A stretch of 49,382 nucleotides of DNA. Source: Candidatus Staskawiczbacteria bacterium RIFCSPHIGHO2_02_FULL_42_22. GTDB taxonomy: Bacteria; Patescibacteriota; Minisyncoccia; Minisyncoccales; Staskawiczbacteraceae. The position numbers and the translations under genes were made by a program. The DNA lies in NCBI GenBank assembly GCA_001820175.1, contig MHOT01000019.1, forward strand, positions 1 through 49,382, given 5' to 3'. The notes under the pieces were generated by a model. That model was given only the letters and a program-made list of their open reading frames with translations. It had not been told where the DNA came from and searched no databases. This document shows, in pieces, positions 24,245 through 32,337 of the stretch. Every line of letters starts with the position of its first letter. Position 1 is the first letter of the stretch.

Positions 24245-25714
24245 ATGTATCAAACAGAATTACTATTTATTTTAATATCTCTCTTTGCTGCGGCATTGTT
24301 GTGTTTTTTGTCTCGAAACCGACGGCTCATTGAGGTATCTTCGCTGGTTGCCTCTGGTATTGCCCTCATGGAATCAGTTGCTATTTCCCTTCAAGTGGCG
24401 CATTTTGGAGCGAATGTATCTGGTTTTTTCTCCACAGATGCACTAGAAGCTGTAATCATGCTCATTATTGCAGTTGTTGGATTTACCTCAACCGTATATT
24501 CCATTGAGTACCTTCGCCGGGAGACCAGCAAAAATATTATTGGATTGTCAGGAGTAAGCCATCTGCGTTCAAGAGTCAGGGAATATTTTATTTTGTTGAA
24601 TCTTTTCATGGCGATGATGTTTTTGGCTATTACGGTTTCCAGTCCGATATTTGCCTGGATTTTCATTGAAGCCACCACGCTTTCCACCGCATTTTTAATC
24701 AGTTTTTATAATAAACCATCTTCTATTGAGGGAGCATGGAAATACTTAATCATCAACTCCATTGGTATATTACTGGCATTTTTCGGAACATTGTTATTTT
24801 TCCCGGCCATGAATTCGGGTATCGGTAACGGACTTATCACCTGGCATTTACTTGCAACCAGTGCCGCTAATCTTGATCCGTTGGTTATTAAGGTGGCTTT
24901 TATTTTTATTTTTATAGGATATGGAACCAAAGTGGGATTCGCTCCGATGCACACCTGGAAACCCGATGCCTACAGCAGGGCACCGGCTCCTATTGGCGCG
25001 TTATTTTCGGGGGCTTTATTGCCGGTTGCTTTTGCCGTTATCTTGAAATTTAAAATGATAACTGATGCTACCGTGGGATCATTATTTAGCCAGAATTTAT
25101 TTATTATTTTCGGGTTATTGTCGGTGGCCATTGCGGCAGCTATTATATTTGTTTCCAGAAACTACAAACGGCTTCTGGCTTATTCCAGCATTGAAAATGC
25201 GGGAATCATGGCCCTTGGTTTTGCCTTTGGCGGCCTGGGTATTTTTGCGGCCATGCTCCACATGGTATACCATTCTTTTATCAAATCGGCGCTTTTTTTC
25301 TCATCGGGAAACCTGCTTCTTGCATACCATTCTGCCAAAATCGCCAGCGTTAGGGGGGTGATTAATATTATTCCCGTTACAGCGGTACTTTTTTTAACCG
25401 GGTTTTTTGCCATAACCGGAGCACCGCCGTTTGGAATATTTTTCACTAAAATATTCATTCTTTCGGCCGGCATTAAAGAACACCCCTTTATCGTCGCCAC
25501 GGTAGTATTGCTGGCGACCATCTTATTTATTGGATTTTTAAAGCACGCCAGCGCCATGGTTTTCGGGCAGCCCCCGGCCGATATTGTAAAAGAAAAAGAA
25601 GGTCTGTGGCTCATCATCCCACCCATTGCGCTTATGGCCCTTGCGTTATTGTTAAGTTTTTACATTCCGCCATTTTTATATACGTTGCTTAATAAGATTG
25701 CTTTGCATTATTAA
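24245..25714 (+). CDS. hyfF: antiporter-like membrane subunit HyfF (NuoN/M type)
   Basis: A 489-residue, second antiporter-like subunit. ATG 24245 is chosen because the hydrophobic N-terminus (MYQTELLFILISLF) begins there; upstream in-frame codons lie inside hyfE. Key residues are present: WIFIEATTLSTAFL (TM5 Glu), GYGTKVGFAPMHTWKPDAYS (TM7 Lys), NYKRLLAYSSIENAGIMALG. With HyfB this gives two putative ion channels, so the complex could pump or exchange H+ or Na+. Confidence 0.92.
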   Translation: MYQTELLFILISLFAAALLCFLSRNRRLIEVSSLVASGIALMESVAISLQVAHFGANVSGFFSTDALEAVIMLIIAVVGFTSTVYSIEYLRRETSKNIIGLSGVSHLRSRVREYFILLNLFMAMMFLAITVSSPIFAWIFIEATTLSTAFLISFYNKPSSIEGAWKYLIINSIGILLAFFGTLLFFPAMNSGIGNGLITWHLLATSAANLDPLVIKVAFIFIFIGYGTKVGFAPMHTWKPDAYSRAPAPIGALFSGALLPVAFAVILKFKMITDATVGSLFSQNLFIIFGLLSVAIAAAIIFVSRNYKRLLAYSSIENAGIMALGFAFGGLGIFAAMLHMVYHSFIKSALFFSSGNLLLAYHSAKIASVRGVINIIPVTAVLFLTGFFAITGAPPFGIFFTKIFILSAGIKEHPFIVATVVLLATILFIGFLKHASAMVFGQPPADIVKEKEGLWLIIPPIALMALALLLSFYIPPFLYTLLNKIALHY

Positions 25715-25892
25715 GGCCCCTTCCATTACTAAATTGATATCTTACGCCCACTGCATCTTTGACTACAAGCACTATTCAATCGCAATATTCCTTGCCGTAC
25801 CCAAGGTACGGCTCGAAATATTGCTCAATCATAGTGCCTGCATTCAAAGCGCATTGAACGTAATCTTATCAATTTATTAATGGAAGGGGCCT
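25714..25892. repeat. large palindromic element between hyfF and hyfG
   Basis: AGGCCCCTTCCATTA and its inverse close a 179-bp hairpin whose tip is CCGTACCCAAGGTACGG. It begins on the last base of the hyfF stop. Second such element in this operon. Confidence 0.75.
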
Positions 25893-25905
25893 AAAAATAG
25901 TTATT

Positions 25906-27474
25906 ATGACCATAGAAAATATACAACAGTATCTCCCTAAAAACGCAAAAGTTGAAATTTGCGACAACATCGCCTTTTTTGAGGTATCGGCTTTTGAGAT
26001 TAAAGAAATTGCCGTTGATTTACAGGCCAAAGGCGCGATAATGAACCTCATTAGCGCCACCGATGAAGGGGGGGGGCAGGGAGGATTCAATATTTGGTAT
26101 GTGTTTGGCCTTCCTAAAAAAAATATATTTATCATTCCCTTTATTCGATTGCAGCATACTACCGAATTCCCTTCATTGACTCCGGCTATCCATAGCGCCT
26201 GTAATTTCGAAAAAAAGATACACACCTTTTTCGGACTCACTCCCGTGGGCCACCCTGATTTAAGACCGATTCTCCTGCATGAAAACTGGCCCGTCGATGT
26301 ATTCCCGTTAAGAAAAGATTTTGACTGGCAAACAAAAACCAAAGATGTGCAAAGGCCCTATTTATTTCAAAAAGTAGAGGGGGAGGGTGTTTACGAAATA
26401 CCGGTCGGCCCGATTCATGCCGGCATCATAGAACCGGGGCATTTCAGGTTTAGTGTTGCCGGGGAAGAAATCCTGCTCCTGGAAGCAAAACTTGGCTTCG
26501 TTCACAAGGGTAGTGAAAAATTATTTGAGGTACTCGGTCTTGGCGACAAGGTACGTCTTTCAGAAAAAATCTCTGGAGACAGTTCGTTCAGCCATTCACT
26601 GGCCTTCTGTCAGGCCGTGGAGCAATTAAGCGGTGTTACAGTTCCGGAACGCGCCCTTTATTTGCGCGTCATCTATGCGGAACTGGAAAGATTGGCAAAT
26701 CATTTCGGCGATATCGGCGCCATTATGATTGATACCGGTTTTAATTTTGGCGGCGCCAATGGGGCAAGATTACGGGAAATAATAATGCAAATAAATGAAC
26801 GATTGACCGGAAGCCGGTTTTTACGCGGCGCAGGCGCCATCGGTGGGGTTTTAAAAGATATTAATGCAAAAGAAGCCGTGGCATTGGGCAGGCATCTTGA
26901 AAAAATACGGAAAGATTTTTTAGAAGTCATTGCAATTGCAGAAAATAGCACGTCGCTATTAAATCGCTTGACGGATACCGGTGTGCTTTTGGCAAAAACC
27001 GCTCAAGATTATGGGGCTCTAGGAGTTGCCGCTCGCGCCGTTGGTATTATCTTTGATGCGCGCGTTGATTTTCCTTATGCGGCTTACGCCAAATTAGATT
27101 TCAATACGGTTGAAACCGAATCAGACGGCGATGTGTATGGGCGATTTAAAGTTCGCATCAAGGAATCCTTTGCCTCAATAAACCTCATTAAAAACGCATT
27201 AACTAAGCTGCCAAAAGGACCGGTGCATGTAAACATAGAAAATGTAGTATTCAAAAAAAATGCCTTGGCCCTTGGTGTTGTTGAGGGATGGCGCGGCCAA
27301 ATAATATATTTTATCACTACCGATGCATCGGGCAATATAAACAAGGTTACGCCCTGCGACCCGTCATTTTTAAATTGGCCCTTGGTTTCAGAAGTGGGTG
27401 CCGGCAATGTGGTGCCTGATTTCCCTTTAATTAATAAAAGTTTTAATTTATCCTACTCGGGAAACGATGTATAA
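25906..27474 (+). CDS. hyfG: Ehr-type large subunit (NuoC-NuoD/HyfG-like) lacking NiFe ligands
   Basis: A 522-residue fusion of a NuoC-like domain (about 1-150) and a NuoD/hydrogenase large-subunit domain (about 160-522). VGPIHAGIIEPGHFRF and FSHSLAFCQAVEQLSG confirm the family. Group 4 hydrogenases bind Ni and Fe with an N-terminal RxCGxC and a C-terminal DPCxxC. Here the first reads KISGDSS (S223, S226) and the second DPSFLNWP (S487, N490), so all four metal ligands are missing. DPSF.NWP is the form I know from Ehr complexes. Quinone-site residues typical of NuoD are not obvious either. Confidence 0.92.
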   Translation: MTIENIQQYLPKNAKVEICDNIAFFEVSAFEIKEIAVDLQAKGAIMNLISATDEGGGQGGFNIWYVFGLPKKNIFIIPFIRLQHTTEFPSLTPAIHSACNFEKKIHTFFGLTPVGHPDLRPILLHENWPVDVFPLRKDFDWQTKTKDVQRPYLFQKVEGEGVYEIPVGPIHAGIIEPGHFRFSVAGEEILLLEAKLGFVHKGSEKLFEVLGLGDKVRLSEKISGDSSFSHSLAFCQAVEQLSGVTVPERALYLRVIYAELERLANHFGDIGAIMIDTGFNFGGANGARLREIIMQINERLTGSRFLRGAGAIGGVLKDINAKEAVALGRHLEKIRKDFLEVIAIAENSTSLLNRLTDTGVLLAKTAQDYGALGVAARAVGIIFDARVDFPYAAYAKLDFNTVETESDGDVYGRFKVRIKESFASINLIKNALTKLPKGPVHVNIENVVFKKNALALGVVEGWRGQIIYFITTDASGNINKVTPCDPSFLNWPLVSEVGAGNVVPDFPLINKSFNLSYSGNDV

Positions 27475-27488
27475 GCAACGTCAGGGCT

Positions 27489-27629
27489 AGCTTGAATTTG
27501 AAATTTGAAATCAATTTGAAAAAATGAATTTGAAATGATTGAAAAGCGACGTTGTGTTTTCAAATTTAGTCATTTAAAAATTTAGTATTGATTTCAAATT
27601 GTAAATTTCAAATTTCAAATTTACAAATA
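27489..27629. repeat. AT-rich simple-arm hairpin element abutting mltG
   Basis: Left arm built of GAATTTGAAATTTGAAATC units, centre AAGCGACGTTGTG, right arm of the complementary TTTCAAATTT units. It ends at the mltG start codon. Confidence 0.65.
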
Positions 27630-28643
27630 ATGACCATCGGCCAAGGTTTTAAAAAAAAACTCTTTAATGGAATATGCGTTTTTTTGGCGCTGATTTTTTT
27701 TGTGGCGTTATTTGAAATATATGCCCCTAAATCATTTTCCCAAAAACCGTCCGCTTTGTATGTGGTGCAAAAGGGGAGTGGAGGCAGTGCCATTGCGTCT
27801 GATTTGAAAGCCGCGGGCATGATAAAAAGCACTCTGTTTTTTAGGGCCTACGCGATTGTATCTGGAAGTTACACCCGACTGCAAGCGGGCACGTACGAAA
27901 TTTCTCCTTACATGTCCATTGCCGCCATTATTAAAAAACTTGCTACCGGGGATGTGGCAAAAAATACCATTACCATTATTGAGGGGTGGGATAAACGGGA
28001 TATTATTCAATACGCGGAAAGCAAAAATCTCTTTTTAGGGGAAGAATTTTTGGCGGTTTTTTCCAGGGATTTCAGTTCCGGTTTTTCGTTTTTAAGTGAT
28101 AAACCAAGGGGATCGGATTTGGAAGGTTATATTTTTCCCGACACCTACCAACTAAAACTTGAGGCCGCTCCTGAGGAATTCATAAAAATTGCCCTGGCTA
28201 ACTTTGATAAAAAATTAACCCAAGGGTTGCGCCAGGAGATTGCTGGTCAGGGCAAGACCATCTTTGGGGTAATTACCATGGCTTCCATGATTGAAAAAGA
28301 GGTCCAAAGTATGAGTGATAAAAAAATGGTGTCAGGTATTTTATGGAAACGCCTTGAGGCCGGTATGCCATTGCAGGTGGATGCAACCGTTAACTATGTC
28401 ACTGGAAAAAATACCCGTAGCACCACCATAGTCGATACCGGTATTGATTCCCCGTACAATACCTATAAGTATTCGGGGCTGCCCAAGGGGCCTATTGGCA
28501 ATCCCGGAATAGATAGCATCATAGCTGCCGTTTACCCGGCAGAAAATCCTTATTGGTATTATCTTTCAACAAAAGAAGGTAAAACTATTTTTAGTAAAAC
28601 TCTGGAGGAACACAATGCCGCGGTGGCAAAGTACCTTAAATAG
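27630..28643 (+). CDS. mltG: endolytic murein transglycosylase MltG
   Basis: A 337-residue YceG/MltG protein that cuts nascent glycan strands near the membrane. It has one N-terminal transmembrane helix (about 10-29), a LysM-like segment around 50-110 (VVQKGSGGSAIASDLKAAGM), and the catalytic domain with SDLEGYIFPDTYQL, ASMIEKEVQ (catalytic Glu), VDATVNYVTGK and YNTYKYSGLPKGPIGNPG. ATG 27630 was chosen since everything upstream is repeat sequence. No Shine-Dalgarno is visible. Confidence 0.92.
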   Translation: MTIGQGFKKKLFNGICVFLALIFFVALFEIYAPKSFSQKPSALYVVQKGSGGSAIASDLKAAGMIKSTLFFRAYAIVSGSYTRLQAGTYEISPYMSIAAIIKKLATGDVAKNTITIIEGWDKRDIIQYAESKNLFLGEEFLAVFSRDFSSGFSFLSDKPRGSDLEGYIFPDTYQLKLEAAPEEFIKIALANFDKKLTQGLRQEIAGQGKTIFGVITMASMIEKEVQSMSDKKMVSGILWKRLEAGMPLQVDATVNYVTGKNTRSTTIVDTGIDSPYNTYKYSGLPKGPIGNPGIDSIIAAVYPAENPYWYYLSTKEGKTIFSKTLEEHNAAVAKYLK

Positions 28644-28645
28644 GT

Positions 28646-28795
28646 AACCCCCCACACCCCCCCCACCATCACTACCGATGTCATTCCCGACGCGCACGAT
28701 CGGGAATCCAGGGTATCTTGTTTGAAAATCTTCTGGATCTCGCTTCAAAAGCCCGGGATGACAACGAGAGGCGTGAGGGGTTACTTAAATAGGTA
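28646..28795. repeat. REP-like composite palindrome
   Basis: GTAACCCCCCACACC at the left is inverted to GGCGTGAGGGGTTAC at the right. Inside, GTCATTCCCGACGCGCACGA is opposed by CCCGGGATGAC. Outer ends match the islands at 14912 and 40740. Confidence 0.6.
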
Positions 28796-28824
28796 TTTAC
28801 AAAACAAAATAAATGTACTAATAT
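28796..28824 (+). promoter_or_regulatory. promoter of bL25, probably leaderless
   Basis: TTTACA, 17-bp spacer, TAATAT. The -10 ends seven bases before the ATG, so transcription should begin at or beside the start codon. Confidence 0.65.
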
Positions 28825-28831
28825 CTTAATC

Positions 28832-29491
28832 ATGATTAACTTATCAGCAAATATACGAATTACCGTTGGCAAAAAGAACGCATCACTGAAAGCGGCTGGA
28901 AAGGTGCCGGCCGTGGTGTATGGACCTGGAGTCAAAAATGCTTCTTTGGAAATTGATGAAAAAGAATTTAAAAAAGTGTGGCTAAAGGCCGGGGAAAGCT
29001 CTTTGGTTGAACTTGTAATAGAAGGCGAAAAAGAGAAGCGGCCGGTATTAATTCACGAAATTCAAAGAAATCCGGTTTCCGACAAAATTATCCACGTCGA
29101 TTTTTTCCAGGCCTCTCTAAAAGAAGAAGTAGAGGTTGCCATTCCTTTGGTTTTTGAAGGCGTATCTTTGGCCGAAAAGGACTTGGGCGGAACCCTCAAT
29201 AAAAATATACTTGAAATTGAAGTAAAGGCCTTGCCTCAAAATTTACCCCACGAAATTAAGGTATCTATTGAATCGCTGAAGACCTTCGAAGACCATATTT
29301 TGGTAAAGGATTTGGTATTACCCTTGAATGTGACAGCATTAAAAAACCCTGACGAAATTGTGGCGTCAGTTTTGCCACCACAAAAAGTTGAGGAGGAGCT
29401 GGCAGCGGAAATTACTGAAAACGTTGAAGATGTGGCAAAGGTAGAGAAGGAGAAGAAGGAGGAAGAGGTAGTGCCGGAGATTAAAGAATAG
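28832..29491 (+). CDS. rplY: 50S ribosomal protein bL25 (CTC form)
   Basis: A 219-residue 5S-rRNA-binding protein of the long CTC type. The N-terminal L25 domain (about 1-92) has AAGKVPAVVYGPG and IHEIQRNPVSDKIIHVDFFQ; the C-terminal TL5 domain (about 98-185) has VEVAIPLVFEGVSLAEKDLGG and LPHEIKVSIESL. A Glu/Lys-rich tail follows. Promoter placement suggests a leaderless mRNA. A terminator follows, so it is a single gene. Confidence 0.93.
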   Translation: MINLSANIRITVGKKNASLKAAGKVPAVVYGPGVKNASLEIDEKEFKKVWLKAGESSLVELVIEGEKEKRPVLIHEIQRNPVSDKIIHVDFFQASLKEEVEVAIPLVFEGVSLAEKDLGGTLNKNILEIEVKALPQNLPHEIKVSIESLKTFEDHILVKDLVLPLNVTALKNPDEIVASVLPPQKVEEELAAEITENVEDVAKVEKEKKEEEVVPEIKE

Positions 29492-29499
29492 GTAGTAAT

Positions 29500-29527
29500 G
29501 CAACCCCGCAGGGGGTTGTTTTTTTGT
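29500..29527 (+). terminator. intrinsic terminator of bL25
   Basis: CAACCCC pairs with GGGGTTG, followed by seven T. Confidence 0.85.
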
Positions 29528-29550
29528 GTGAAAAGAGGATAATGAAGACG

Positions 29551-29694
29551 TAATTTGAAATTTACAATTTGAAATTTGAAATCAATATTAAATGTTTTAA
29601 TAATTAAATTTGAAAACGTCGTGTCGGGTTTCCATCATTTCAAATTCACTTTTTTCAAATTGATTTCAAATTTCAAATTGTAAATTTCAAATTA
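29551..29694. repeat. AT-rich simple-arm hairpin with 36-bp perfect arms
   Basis: Positions 29551-29586 are the exact reverse complement of 29659-29694. Arms consist of AATTTGAAATTTACAATTTG-type units and the centre contains AAACGTCGTG. The right arm ends five bases before the next start codon. Confidence 0.8.
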
Positions 29695-29699
29695 AAACC

Positions 29700-31085
29700 A
29701 TGTTTTCTATTAAAAAAACCATCATTACAGGATTGTTTCTATTGGGCTTACCCCTTTTAATCCATGCTGAAGACCTAGCTTTAACTTGCAAGCAGCTTTC
29801 AGAAACTCAAGATAGCTGCCAAAGTTTAAGTTCATCGGAGTGCCGGTCATTGCTTGAAAAATGTGCTGCTTACTACGATGCGCAAAGCGCGGCCATTGCC
29901 CAGGATATTACCAAAACCAGCCAACAGAAAAATACCTTGCAAAACCAAATTTCTCTGCTTAGGAAAAAAATTACCGGCCTTGAATACCAAATCAACCAAG
30001 GGACCCTGATGGTAAAGGATTTAAATTCTCAAATTGGTGATACCCAGGATTCAATTAATAAAACCAGTCAAAAAATTAATGAATCAAAGGCCCAAATCGC
30101 CGCCATTTTGAGGTCGCTGTATGAAGAAGACCAAAAATCATCTTTTCAGATTTTGCTTGAAGGCAATATTACTCATTTTTTCAGCAACCTTACCTACCTG
30201 GAAAATTTAAATGCCAGGGTATCGGATCTTTTGCAAAGTACCACCAATTTAAAATCGTACCTGGAAAGCCAGGAGGCGAAAATGGATGCAGAACGAGGCC
30301 AGTTGCAAAAGACCATAAAAATCCAAAACCAGCAAAGGCAAGAAATTAATCAAAATAAAAAACAGCAGGAGACGTATTTAAATCTTACCGAGGCCCAGTA
30401 CCAGCAGCAGCAGAAAGAAAAAGCAGCGGCAGATAAAAATGCAGCTTCTATTAAAGCTAGAATTTTTGATTTAATCGGTGTTTCCAAGGCGCCTAATTTT
30501 GGCCAGGCCTTGGAAATGGCAAAATATGTTTCCAGTATTACCGGTGTGCGGCCGGCATTCTTGCTGGCGGTATTAACCCAGGAGTCCAATTTGGGAAAAA
30601 ATGTGGGTCAGTGTTATGTGACCGATTTTTCCACGGGCAATGGCACTAATTTGCAGGGAACTCCAAAGCAAAGGGTAATGAGCCCAAGAACGATCCCCAG
30701 CTTTATTGAATTAACCGCAGGGCTTGGAATGGAATCAGCAAAGACACCGGTTTCTTGTTGGATACCCCTTTATTCTGGTGGCGTGCCGTATGGTTGGGGA
30801 GGCGCCATGGGGCCGGCGCAGTTTATTGCTTCAACGTGGAATTTGTATAAAGGCAAGGTAGCTCAAATAACTGGCAGTTTAGCCAATCCGTGGAACATTA
30901 AAGATGCATTTTTAGCATCGGGATTATTACTAAAAGATAATGGAGCGTTAACCAGCGAAGCAACTGCTGCGGCTAAATATTATTGCGGCGGCAGTTATAC
31001 CAGGAGCGAATGCCGATCGTACGCCAATTCGGTCCTGCGCTATGCCAGCCAGTACGAGGCGGATATTGCGGCCATCGGAGGGTAG
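29700..31085 (+). CDS. secreted coiled-coil lytic transglycosylase
   Basis: A 461-residue protein with a signal peptide (about 1-23, ending LLIHA). Residues about 65-255 form a long coiled coil of the EnvC/PcsB type (QKNTLQNQISLLRKKITGLE, SEEYQ-like Gln-rich repeats). Residues about 275-455 resemble a lytic transglycosylase: RPAFLLAVLTQESNLGKN with the catalytic Glu, GWGGAMGPAQFIASTWNLY, and AAKYYCGG. EnvC-like proteins usually activate other hydrolases; here the hydrolase is in the same chain, suggesting a self-contained septal peptidoglycan cutter. Four conserved Cys may form disulphides. Confidence 0.82.
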   Translation: MFSIKKTIITGLFLLGLPLLIHAEDLALTCKQLSETQDSCQSLSSSECRSLLEKCAAYYDAQSAAIAQDITKTSQQKNTLQNQISLLRKKITGLEYQINQGTLMVKDLNSQIGDTQDSINKTSQKINESKAQIAAILRSLYEEDQKSSFQILLEGNITHFFSNLTYLENLNARVSDLLQSTTNLKSYLESQEAKMDAERGQLQKTIKIQNQQRQEINQNKKQQETYLNLTEAQYQQQQKEKAAADKNAASIKARIFDLIGVSKAPNFGQALEMAKYVSSITGVRPAFLLAVLTQESNLGKNVGQCYVTDFSTGNGTNLQGTPKQRVMSPRTIPSFIELTAGLGMESAKTPVSCWIPLYSGGVPYGWGGAMGPAQFIASTWNLYKGKVAQITGSLANPWNIKDAFLASGLLLKDNGALTSEATAAAKYYCGGSYTRSECRSYANSVLRYASQYEADIAAIGG

Positions 31086-31090
31086 GGGGA

Positions 31091-31222
31091 GCGCTCAGCA
31101 ACGCACTAAAAGAACCCGGCATCGGCTCGCATAATCCGCCCACTGGCGGATGCGAGCCGTGCCTTTCTCTCGGCGCGACAATGCGCGCCTGCGAGGGGTT
31201 CTTTTAGTACGTTGCCCTCGCT
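31091..31222. repeat. large palindromic element
   Basis: AGCAACGCACTAAAAGAACCC is nearly inverted at the right end. Inner stems include GGCTCGCA/TGCGAGCC around ATCCGCCCACTGGCGGAT. A further GC hairpin, with CCAGGCGCAGAATTTTACTG at its left side, occupies 31230-31288. Confidence 0.65.
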
Positions 31223-31309
31223 TTAAGCGAATACAAGCCAGGCGCAGAATTTTACTGCTGCAAAATTGCCTGCGGGCCTGCGCCTGGAAAGGAAGGCGGA
31301 TGAATTAAA

Positions 31310-31352
31310 AACACCGTAAATTTTGTGAATACAACATTTACGGTGTTTTTTG
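31310..31352 (+). terminator. terminator hairpin
   Basis: ACACCGTAAATTTTGT pairs with ACAACATTTACGGTGT, followed by TTTTT. Confidence 0.8.
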
Positions 31353-31376
31353 TATCCATGTTTTTTTGTAAACCAG

Positions 31377-31405
31377 TTGACATGAATTAATGTAAGTGAT
31401 ATACA
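31377..31405 (+). promoter_or_regulatory. strong promoter of an unidentified RNA
   Basis: TTGACA, 17-bp spacer, TATACA. The transcript would start near 31412. No ORF with coding character follows for 700 bp. Confidence 0.75.
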
Positions 31406-31411
31406 TTAATT

Positions 31412-31815
31412 ACCATTTTTTGGAGGGGTTCTCCGACTCTTCCAGGTTGACGCCTCGCCTAGCGGGGGTTGTCAGCTCTTTTTCGGACAGCTAGGCCTCG
31501 GAGAGACGTTTCTCGGTCTTTCCAACGAGGAGCAACAGGGATAGTCCGGGTGCGGCCGACGCAATCCCGGGCGAATCCATCAGTCGGCTGCGGGAGGTTG
31601 AAGGGCAACCTTTGGCCTTCCGCAGATTCTTTGAATTCGTTAACGGAGGGTAATCTCGCATTCGCCATTCAGGGTATTAATACCCCCTGAACACCCAAGC
31701 GTGCCGGCGCGGTGAATTTTTTCCGGCCTCTTTACCATTCGATCGCAGCTGTATCAGACAGCGCGATCGCCGTTTGGAAGTTAGCGAGAATCTCGCCAAA
31801 CGGTTTTGTTCTTTT
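31412..31815 (+). ncRNA. unidentified structured RNA of about 400 nt
   Basis: A GC-rich, non-coding stretch between a consensus promoter and a terminator. Stems readable by eye: GCCTAGC/GCTAGGC; GCGGCCGAC/GTCGGCTGC; CTGCGG..AGGTTG/CAACCT..CCGCAG; CGATCGCAGCTGT/GACAGCGCGATCG; and a final CCGTTTGG/CCAAACGG before TTTTGTTCTTTT. The size matches tmRNA or RNase P RNA, but neither the tRNA-like 3' end nor the conserved P4 partner is found. GATAGTCCGGGTG only resembles RNase P CR-I. Confidence 0.55.
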
Positions 31816-31817
31816 GA

Positions 31818-31967
31818 GAATTGACAGGGAGCAGACCCAAATCTGCTTAGCGTGGGCGGTTTAAGGCGGACCGCCTATGGGCGAATTAGCGAATTGACCA
31901 TATTCGCTTTAATCTCACTCAAACGCGAAGGGTCCCATTCTCACGGGATCTACCTGTCAATTTTTTC
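31818..31967 (+). other. second structured hairpin block
   Basis: AATTGACAGG at the left is inverted to CCTGTCAATTTTTT at the right, enclosing four hairpins in a row (CAGACccaaATCTG; GGCGGT..ACCGCC; GCGAAT..ATTCGC; GGTCCCATTCTCACGGGATC). It could be a second small RNA or a mobile palindrome. Confidence 0.45.
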
Positions 31968-31971
31968 TCAT

Positions 31972-32048
31972 AAAGCCGAGTCGAGATTTTCTTTAACGGG
32001 ACCTCATTCTCCCGTTTTAGCAAAGTTTCCTCGGCTTCTTTTTTTTGG
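31972..32048 (+). terminator. large terminator hairpin
   Basis: AAAGCCGAG pairs with CTCGGCTT, with inner AACGGGA/TCCCGTT, followed by CTTTTTTTT. Confidence 0.6.
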
Positions 32049-32119
32049 AAAAAATATGGTATAAATAAGTAGGGGTTATGGGGCGAATATGGGTCCTTCG
32101 CACTTTTCAAGGAGAAATC

Positions 32120-32287
32120 ATGGGGCTGCTCATTAGTGGCTTTTGCGGCATATTTTTATTAATTGCCTTTCTGCTTTCTGTTGGTAGTAATAAAAGGCCC
32201 GCATATTGTGTGCACTGTTCTCATACTACGAGAAAATCCTCGTTTTTTGGCACCTGCAATCGCTGTAGGAAATGTATTTACTGTTGA
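32120..32287 (+). CDS. small membrane-anchored zinc-ribbon peptide 1
   Basis: A 55-residue peptide starting at ATG 32120 behind a clear AAGGAGAA Shine-Dalgarno. Residues 3-22 form one membrane helix (LLISGFCGIFLLIAFLLSVG). The C-terminal half has CVHC and then CNRC and CIYC, a zinc-ribbon pattern. A paralogue-like gene follows 50 bp later with the same layout. The function is unknown; a membrane-tethered redox or metal-binding role is possible. Confidence 0.6.
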   Translation: MGLLISGFCGIFLLIAFLLSVGSNKRPAYCVHCSHTTRKSSFFGTCNRCRKCIYC

Positions 32288-32337
32288 AGCCGAATTGCGG
32301 CTACCCAAGAAATACTTGCTATATCTGGAGGGACGCC

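Noticed and set aside
19897-27474. Functional group 4 [NiFe] hydrogenase or respiratory complex I
   Set aside because: All four NiFe-binding cysteines and three of the four Fe-S ligand cysteines are replaced. NADH-module genes and ferredoxin-like subunits are absent.
31412-31815. tmRNA or RNase P RNA gene
   Set aside because: No tRNA-like 3' end with a GGTTCRA-type T-loop and no tag ORF. GATAGTCCGGGTG only partly resembles RNase P CR-I and no matching 3' P4 strand is present.
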